Source of the DNA: an uncultured Prevotella sp.
Lineage (GTDB): Bacteria > Bacteroidota > Bacteroidia > Bacteroidales > Bacteroidaceae
NCBI GenBank assembly: GCA_934281565.1
Contig: CAKQXI010000066.1
Coordinates: 1 to 11,324, forward strand
DNA: 11,324 nt
Direction of reading: 5' to 3'
The notes below the pieces were generated by a model, which ran no database searches, was not told the origin of the DNA, and saw only the letters and a list, made by a program, of their open reading frames with translations. The position numbers were made by a program, and so were the translations under genes. Positions 6,550 through 11,324 of this stretch are shown here, piece after piece (positions within the stretch are counted from its first letter, which is position 1; the number at the start of each line of letters is the position of its first letter).

Positions 6550-8004
6550 ATGAAGATTGAGAATAAAGTATGTTTGGCTTTTATCGCCCTGTTGTTTATT
6601 ATGGGGCTTAGTGCCAATGCTAATAGAACATACGGTTGGTCTGCAAAATATGCTGCCAGTTCCGATACGAGCAAGGATACTGCATTGTCCGATTCTTTCA
6701 AGGTTAACGAAGGAAGTGTGGTTGATGAGGTGATTTGGGTCGTAGGCGATGAGCCTATCTTGAAGTCTGATGTTGAGGTCACTCGTTTGCAAAGCGAGGC
6801 TGAAGGCATCAAATACTCTGGCGATCCTGATTGTGCTATTCCCGAGCAGATAGCCGTACAGAAATTGTTCTTGCATCAAGCTGCAATTGATAGTATAGAG
6901 GTTTCTGAGTCAGAGGTAATGTCTGGCATTGATGAGCAAATTAACTATTGGGTGTCAATGATAGGTTCTCGTGAGAAATTGGAAGAATATCGCAAGCAGA
7001 GCATTACACAGATGCGTCAGCAGATGCACGATGATTTCAGAAACCGTCAGTTGATTCAAAAAATGAAGGAAGAACTTGTGAAAGACATTAAGGTTTCTCC
7101 TGCTCAGGTTCGCAAGTATTTCAAGGACTTGCCTGTTGATAGCATTCCTTTTGTCCCTACGGAAGTGGAGGTGGAGATCTTGACGATGCAACCAAAGATT
7201 GCCATGGAAGAAATCAATCGTGTCAAGGACGAGTTGCGTAGTTATACAGATCGTGTGAACAAGGGCGAAACTTCTTTTGCAACCTTGGCTCGTCTTTATT
7301 CCGAAGACCCTGGTTCTGCCCGTATGGGTGGTGAGATGGATTATGTGGGTCGTGGTATGTTGGATCCTGCTTTCGCTAATGTTGCATTCAACTTGACCGA
7401 TCCTAAGAAAATCTCGAAGATTGTAGAGTCTGAGTTTGGCTACCATATCATCCAGTTGATTGATAAGCGTGGTGATAAGATCAAGTGTCGTCATATCTTG
7501 TTGAAGCCTCGTGTGTCTCAGAGCGCCATAGACAAGTCTATCGCTCGCTTGGACTCTATCGGTACAGATATCAGGACAAATAAATTCTCCTTTGAGGAAG
7601 CTGCGACAATGTTGTCGGATGACAAGGATACAAGGAATAATCATGGTTTGATGGCAAATACATCACAGAGTGGTACCCGAACTTCTAAGTTCCAGATGAA
7701 AGACTTGCCTACGGAGGTCGCTCGTATGGTGGATACCATGAAAGTCGGTGGGGTGTCTCGTGCGTTTACTATGGTGAATAGTCGTGGTAAGACTACTTGT
7801 GCTATCGTCAAACTTGTTAGTAGGGTGGACGGTCATCGTGCTACGATTACGGAAGACTTCCAAGTTATGAAGGATGTCGTTCTGGCCAAGGAGCGTGAGA
7901 AAACCTTGCATGACTGGGTTGTCAATAAGATTAAGCAGACATATGTCCGTATGAACGACCGATACAAGAATTGTAAATTTGAATATCAAGGTTGGGTTAA
8001 ATGA
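6550..8004 (+). CDS. SurA-like periplasmic chaperone/peptidyl-prolyl isomerase with two parvulin domains
   Basis: A probable periplasmic chaperone for outer-membrane protein assembly, with the SurA plan. Residues 1-24 are a signal peptide (hydrophobic 8-21, likely cleavage after SANA). A Ser/Thr/Asp-rich linker precedes the SurA N-terminal domain starting at VVDEVIWVVGDEPILKSDVE (57-76) and continuing through a long helical region to about 195. Parvulin domain 1 spans about 203-305 (GGEMDYVGRGML, EFGYHIIQL). Parvulin domain 2 spans about 312-423 (CRHILLKP). Domain 1 has Glu209 where the first-strand His is expected but keeps His299; domain 2 keeps His315 but has no GYHI motif. At 484 residues it is close to SurA in length. 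It starts 14 nt after the preceding parvulin gene, and its stop overlaps the next start by 4 nt (ATGA), a sign of translational coupling to the OstA-like gene. SurA-family membership is secure; orthology to E. coli surA is not. Confidence 0.88.
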   Translation: MKIENKVCLAFIALLFIMGLSANANRTYGWSAKYAASSDTSKDTALSDSFKVNEGSVVDEVIWVVGDEPILKSDVEVTRLQSEAEGIKYSGDPDCAIPEQIAVQKLFLHQAAIDSIEVSESEVMSGIDEQINYWVSMIGSREKLEEYRKQSITQMRQQMHDDFRNRQLIQKMKEELVKDIKVSPAQVRKYFKDLPVDSIPFVPTEVEVEILTMQPKIAMEEINRVKDELRSYTDRVNKGETSFATLARLYSEDPGSARMGGEMDYVGRGMLDPAFANVAFNLTDPKKISKIVESEFGYHIIQLIDKRGDKIKCRHILLKPRVSQSAIDKSIARLDSIGTDIRTNKFSFEEAATMLSDDKDTRNNHGLMANTSQSGTRTSKFQMKDLPTEVARMVDTMKVGGVSRAFTMVNSRGKTTCAIVKLVSRVDGHRATITEDFQVMKDVVLAKEREKTLHDWVVNKIKQTYVRMNDRYKNCKFEYQGWVK

Positions 8005-9677
8005 TAAGAAAGACTGATATAAAACAGTATATAAATGGGCATAGAATCTTTTTCATATTGGTTCTATGCCTCTTTGGGCTTTGTTTGGTTCAGGCGATGC
8101 AAGCACCTAAAGGGCGTGAGAAAAAACGCCCAAAGGGTGAACGTGTCTATTTGCTTCATGCCGATGAATTGTATTATGATTTGTATGGCAAGAATCCCGA
8201 TGCGCAGATAGTGAAAGGGAAAGTGTCTTTTCTCCATCAAGGTGCTCATCTTACTTGTGACAGTGCTTATTTCTATCAGAACTCTAATTCTGTCAAAGCT
8301 TTTGGACACGTGCATTTCCGCCAAGGTGATACTCTTTCCTTGGTTTGTGAGAGAGCGGAATATGATGGACTGATGCAGATGATGCATGCTCGTAAGAATG
8401 TTGTGCTCCATCACCGTCATCAAGTGTTACGTACTGATAGTTTGGATTATGACCGCCTTTATAATATGGCTAATTTCTTTGAGGGCGGTACATTGATAGA
8501 TGGCAAGGACCGACTTGTGTCAGATTGGGGAGAGTATCATACAGAGACGAGAGAGGCTAAGTTCGTCTATAATGTGAAGCTACGTAGTGGAAAAGATTTG
8601 GTAACGACTGACACTTTATATTATGATGTCAATAAGTCGAAGGCTCACATGGTAGGACCATCCAAGATTATTTCGGGTGCCAGTGTTGTGCATACCCAGG
8701 ACGGTTATTATAACACCAAGAACGACCAAGCGCAATTGTTTGGACGCTCTATGCTGGAAGACAAGGGAAAGACCATTACGGGCGATAGTTTGTATTATGT
8801 CAAGGACGGAATGAGTACAGGTCGTGGCAATGTTGTCTATGTTGATAAGAACAACCGAAACTCGCTCACTTGTAATTACTTGAAGTACAATGAAAAAACG
8901 GGTTATGGCTTTGCGACACAAAATCCTGTAGCCATTGACTATTCTCTGAAAGATACCCTGTGGGTTCATTCTGATACCATGAAAATCTATACGTTTAATA
9001 TCAATACGGACTCGGTATACCGCAAGGTTCATGCTTATAGCAAGGTACGTGCTTTCCGAAATGATGTGCAAGCTGTATGCGACTCCTTGGTTTTCAATTC
9101 TCAAGATTCTTGTATGACGATGTATCGAGATCCTATTGTTTGGAATGGCAATCGCCAGTTGTTGGGCGAGCGTATCAAGGTGTTCATGAATGACTCGACC
9201 ATTCGTTTTGCCCATGTGATAGGACAGGCTCTTTCCATAGAGCAGATGCCAGACAAAGAGCATTACAATCAGGTGACATCCAAGGAGATGATGGCATATT
9301 TCCAGAACGGGGAAATGAATAAGGCTGAGTCCGTGGGCAACGTGCAGACAGTTTACTATCTGACCAACGACAAGGATAGTTCTCTGGTGGGATTGAATTA
9401 TATGGAGACAGACACCCTACGTATGTTTATGGCTCCACAGAGGATGTTGGAAAAAATATGGGCGAGCAAGTCTACGGGTACGTTCTATCCTATGACCCAA
9501 ATACCGCCTGCAAAATACAAGCTCCCTAACTTTGCTTGGTTCGATTATATTCGTCCACTTGACAAAGACGATATATTCGAGTGGCGTGGAAAGGCTAAGG
9601 GAACCGAACTGAAAGCTATTAAGCGGCATGCCGCTCCTTTACAAGTGTTGAAAGACAATGGCACTATTTCCAACTAA
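8001..9677 (+). CDS. OstA/LptA-like periplasmic protein, probably in lipopolysaccharide transport
   Basis: A secreted OstA-family protein, related to LptA and the N-terminal domain of LptD, which form the beta-jellyroll bridge carrying lipopolysaccharide to the outer membrane. A hydrophobic segment (about 16-33) preceded by Arg/Lys is a signal peptide or signal anchor, followed by a basic linker (about 36-47). The rest reads as alternating beta strands with recurring (S/T/C)D(S/T)(L/M) motifs at Asp87, 146, 204, 262, 325, 361 and 471; the first four intervals are about 58 residues, as expected for repeated OstA units. One unit reads KAFGHVHFRQGD (99-110). At 558 residues there is no room for the LptD beta-barrel, so a separate barrel protein would be needed. 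It overlaps the upstream SurA-like gene by 4 nt and the downstream small gene by 20 nt. The family call is good; the LPS role is inferred from family and neighbours. Confidence 0.82.
   Translation: MIRKTDIKQYINGHRIFFILVLCLFGLCLVQAMQAPKGREKKRPKGERVYLLHADELYYDLYGKNPDAQIVKGKVSFLHQGAHLTCDSAYFYQNSNSVKAFGHVHFRQGDTLSLVCERAEYDGLMQMMHARKNVVLHHRHQVLRTDSLDYDRLYNMANFFEGGTLIDGKDRLVSDWGEYHTETREAKFVYNVKLRSGKDLVTTDTLYYDVNKSKAHMVGPSKIISGASVVHTQDGYYNTKNDQAQLFGRSMLEDKGKTITGDSLYYVKDGMSTGRGNVVYVDKNNRNSLTCNYLKYNEKTGYGFATQNPVAIDYSLKDTLWVHSDTMKIYTFNINTDSVYRKVHAYSKVRAFRNDVQAVCDSLVFNSQDSCMTMYRDPIVWNGNRQLLGERIKVFMNDSTIRFAHVIGQALSIEQMPDKEHYNQVTSKEMMAYFQNGEMNKAESVGNVQTVYYLTNDKDSSLVGLNYMETDTLRMFMAPQRMLEKIWASKSTGTFYPMTQIPPAKYKLPNFAWFDYIRPLDKDDIFEWRGKAKGTELKAIKRHAAPLQVLKDNGTISN
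8038..8070 (+). repeat. hairpin inside signal-peptide codons of the OstA-like gene
   Basis: GGCATAGAA (8038-8046) pairs perfectly with TTCTATGCC (8062-8070); one G-U and one C-G pair extend the stem to 11 bp with an 11-nt loop (8049-8059). It begins 37 nt after the start codon and is followed by TCTTTG, a poor T tract. A stem of this size with a loop this long is not unlikely by chance in 11 kb. Confidence 0.5.
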
Positions 9678-9828
9678 GAAACCACGTGGTTTCAGATACC
9701 AGTATCGCTATACCAAGAAGCATGATATGAATTTCCATGGTTCGTTTCGTAAAAAGCGTTGTACCAATGCTGGGGTGCTCGTCATCTTGCTGGTGTTGCT
9801 CTTGGTATTGTGGTTTTATTTAAATTAA
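9658..9828 (+). CDS. small basic single-pass membrane protein, unknown function
   Basis: A 56-residue reading frame between the OstA-like gene and mutL. The first 37 residues are strikingly basic: 11 Lys/Arg in residues 7-34 against a single Asp, with aromatics in GFRYQYRY. Residues 38-55 are a strong transmembrane stretch (AGVLVILLVLLLVLWFYL), with only Asn after it. Positive-inside reasoning puts the basic part in the cytoplasm. Its start overlaps the end of the OstA-like gene by 20 nt in another frame, and mutL begins 11 nt after its stop, so it fills an otherwise empty gap exactly. I recall small proteins of the same plan (basic RxFxYxPRYY-like N-terminus, hydrophobic tail) beside mutL in other Bacteroidota, sometimes misnamed riboflavin synthase subunit beta; this link is from memory. 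No function is claimed. Confidence 0.75.
   Translation: MALFPTKKPRGFRYQYRYTKKHDMNFHGSFRKKRCTNAGVLVILLVLLLVLWFYLN
9678..9693. repeat. 16-bp perfect palindrome after the OstA-like stop
   Basis: GAAACCACGTGGTTTC is its own reverse complement and begins at the first base after the OstA-like stop codon, inside codons 7-12 of the small membrane protein gene. As RNA it would give a 6-bp stem with a 4-nt loop; as DNA it could be a dimer-binding site with a CACGTG core. No T tract follows, so it is not a terminator. Chance occurrence is plausible. Confidence 0.6.
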
Positions 9829-9839
9829 GAGTATCGTAT

Positions 9840-11324
9840 ATGAGTGATATTATCCAACTTTTACCCGATTCAGTTGCCAATCAGATTGCGGCTGGTGAAG
9901 TGATACAGCGTCCTGCTTCTGTCATCAAGGAATTAGTGGAAAATGCCATTGATGCAGGGGCAAAGAGTATTCATGTGTCTGTGGTGGATGCTGGAAGAAC
10001 CAGCATCCAAGTAATAGATGATGGAAAAGGAATGTCAGAGACGGATGCTCGTCTGGCTTTTGAACGCCATGCTACATCGAAGATACGTCAAGCTGATGAT
10101 CTTTTTGCGCTTCATACCATGGGTTTTCGTGGTGAGGCATTGGCTTCTATCGCAGCTGTGGCGCAAGTGGTGCTGAAGTCACGCCAAGCTGACGATGAAG
10201 TAGGTACACAGTTGACAATCTCTGGCTCGAAATACGAAGGCCAGGAACCATGTTCTTGTCCTGTGGGCAGTAATTTTATGGTTAGCAACCTCTTTTATAA
10301 TGTTCCTGCTCGCCGAAAGTTCTTGAAGTCCAATTCTACGGAATTGAATAACATTCTCACCGCTTTCGAGCGTATAGCCTTGGTTTATCCTCAAGTGGCG
10401 TTTACACTTCATAGCAATGATTCCGAGTTGTTCAATTTGAGGGTTGCCAACTTGCGCCAACGCATCGTTGAGGTCTTTGGCAAGCGTTTCAACCAAGAGC
10501 TTTTGCCTATCAACGTAGAGACGACGATGTGCAAGATCTCTGGCTTTATTGGCAAGCCTGAGGCTTCAAGGAAGAAGAATGCCCACCAATATTTCTTTGT
10601 GAATGGTCGTTATATGAAACATCCGTATTTCAACAAGGCTGTCCTTGCTGCATACGACCGATTGATACCACAAGGTGAACAAGTTCCTTATTTCGTCTAC
10701 TTTGAAGTCGACCCTAAGGATATAGATGTAAATATCCATCCGACAAAGACAGAGATAAAGTTTGAGAATGAACAGGCTATCTGGCAAATCCTCTCGGCTG
10801 CGGTCAAGGAGTCTATCGGTATGTTCAATGAGGTGCCGACAATCGACTTTAATACAGAGGACAAGCCTGATATTCCAGTCTATAATCCTGAGATCTTGCC
10901 AAAGGCTTCTGCTCCTAAGGTCAGTGTCGATCCTACCTATAACCCTTTCAAGGCAACAAGTTCGTCCTCGACAGTCAAACAACAATATGCGAATCAAGTG
11001 GACGAACATTGGGAGCAGTTGTATGAAGGCTTGAAAGATCAGGAAACTGCACCTAAAGAAACTGACATCTTTGAATCTGCAAGTCAGGAAGAAACTTCCA
11101 CCAGTATCATTGCGGAAAAGTCTCCTGCACATTATCAATATAAAGGAAAATATATTATGACGGCGGTAAAGTCTGGACTGATGATCATAGACCAGCATCG
11201 GGCGCATATCCGTATATTGTATGAGCAGTATTTGCAACAAGTGAAGGACCATGTATGTCATTCCCAGAAAGTATTGTTCCCAGAAGTCGTCCAGTTCCCA
11301 GTTTCCGAGAAAGTCGTAGTCAAG
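9840..11324 (+). CDS. mutL: DNA mismatch repair protein MutL (5' part)
   Basis: MutL links mismatch recognition by MutS to strand incision and excision. The frame is open from the ATG at 9840 to the right edge, giving 495 residues; the C-terminus lies outside. The N-terminal GHKL ATPase has all key motifs: NQIAAGEV (14-21), Glu31 and Asn35 in KELVENAIDAG, Asp60 in VIDDGKGM, HATSKI (77-82) and GFRGEAL (95-101). NVPARRKFLK (154-163), FVNGR (253-257) and DVNIHPTKTEIKF (296-308) complete the transducer region. A polar linker (about 335-430) leads into the C-terminal dimerisation domain. The endonuclease motif is present but altered: DQHRAHIRILYE (451-462), where the usual middle Glu is Ile457. 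It starts 11 nt after the small membrane protein gene, so co-transcription with the envelope genes is likely. Confidence 0.98.
   Translation, partial: MSDIIQLLPDSVANQIAAGEVIQRPASVIKELVENAIDAGAKSIHVSVVDAGRTSIQVIDDGKGMSETDARLAFERHATSKIRQADDLFALHTMGFRGEALASIAAVAQVVLKSRQADDEVGTQLTISGSKYEGQEPCSCPVGSNFMVSNLFYNVPARRKFLKSNSTELNNILTAFERIALVYPQVAFTLHSNDSELFNLRVANLRQRIVEVFGKRFNQELLPINVETTMCKISGFIGKPEASRKKNAHQYFFVNGRYMKHPYFNKAVLAAYDRLIPQGEQVPYFVYFEVDPKDIDVNIHPTKTEIKFENEQAIWQILSAAVKESIGMFNEVPTIDFNTEDKPDIPVYNPEILPKASAPKVSVDPTYNPFKATSSSSTVKQQYANQVDEHWEQLYEGLKDQETAPKETDIFESASQEETSTSIIAEKSPAHYQYKGKYIMTAVKSGLMIIDQHRAHIRILYEQYLQQVKDHVCHSQKVLFPEVVQFPVSEKVVVK
9985..10009 (+). repeat. 10-bp perfect hairpin early in mutL
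   Basis: TGGATGCTGG (9985-9994) and CCAGCATCCA (10000-10009) pair perfectly around the loop AAGAA. It lies about 145 nt into mutL, covering VDAGRTSIQ. The G-C content makes a stable RNA hairpin, but no T tract follows, so it is not a terminator. A role in translation or RNA processing is possible; chance within coding sequence is equally so. Confidence 0.6.

Noticed and set aside
8112..8131. GGGCGT/ACGCCC inverted repeat in the OstA-like gene
   Set aside because: Six bp only, within codons for a Lys/Arg-rich linker.
8616..9263. 215-residue open frame on the minus strand opposite the OstA-like gene
   Set aside because: Antisense shadow of a well-supported gene, with no recognisable domain or start signals; the same holds for the other minus-strand frames in the window, including those of 229 and 231 residues.
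1..11324. Search for mobile elements, CRISPR arrays, tRNA genes, toxin-antitoxin or defence genes
   Set aside because: None seen; the region is densely packed with core genes in one direction and no direct-repeat boundaries or transposase-like frames.

Overview
The window looks like a piece of a Bacteroidales chromosome, most likely Prevotellaceae (Prevotella/Segatella-like). The basis is protein sequence character (ClpX, RecQ, IMP dehydrogenase and MutL all read like Bacteroidota versions as I remember them), moderate AT-rich codon use, a Bacteroidota-type promoter box (TAnnTTTG) before guaB, and a gene order typical of that phylum. Everything is on the + strand. No RNA genes, insertion sequences, CRISPR arrays or phage genes were seen, and coding density is very high.

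Layout. (1) The 3' end of clpP, then clpX 15 nt later: the ATP-dependent Clp protease pair. (2) A short gap with a perfect 13-bp inverted repeat just after the clpX stop, then recQ. (3) The only sizeable intergenic region (about 100 bp), carrying a good promoter candidate for guaB. (4) guaB, followed at 14-nt spacings or by overlaps by an envelope-biogenesis series: a short secreted SurA-like parvulin protein, a larger two-parvulin SurA-like protein, an OstA/LptA-like periplasmic protein (4-nt overlap), a 56-residue basic single-pass membrane protein (20-nt overlap), and mutL, which runs off the right edge.

How they fit together. ClpP and ClpX form one machine. The two SurA-like proteins probably escort outer-membrane proteins through the periplasm, and the OstA-like protein probably belongs to the lipopolysaccharide bridge, so these three form a coherent outer-membrane assembly unit apparently co-transcribed from the guaB promoter. 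MutL and RecQ are DNA repair/recombination proteins sharing the neighbourhood.

This is mainly conserved core-genome territory, and I found no evidence of a wholly new system. The points most worth a second look are: a terminator-like hairpin inside the signal-peptide codons of the gene after guaB; the unlisted small membrane protein before mutL; parvulin domains that each lack one of the two characteristic histidines; a shortened first SurA-like protein; an altered endonuclease motif in MutL; and the inverted repeats after clpX and around the guaB promoter.
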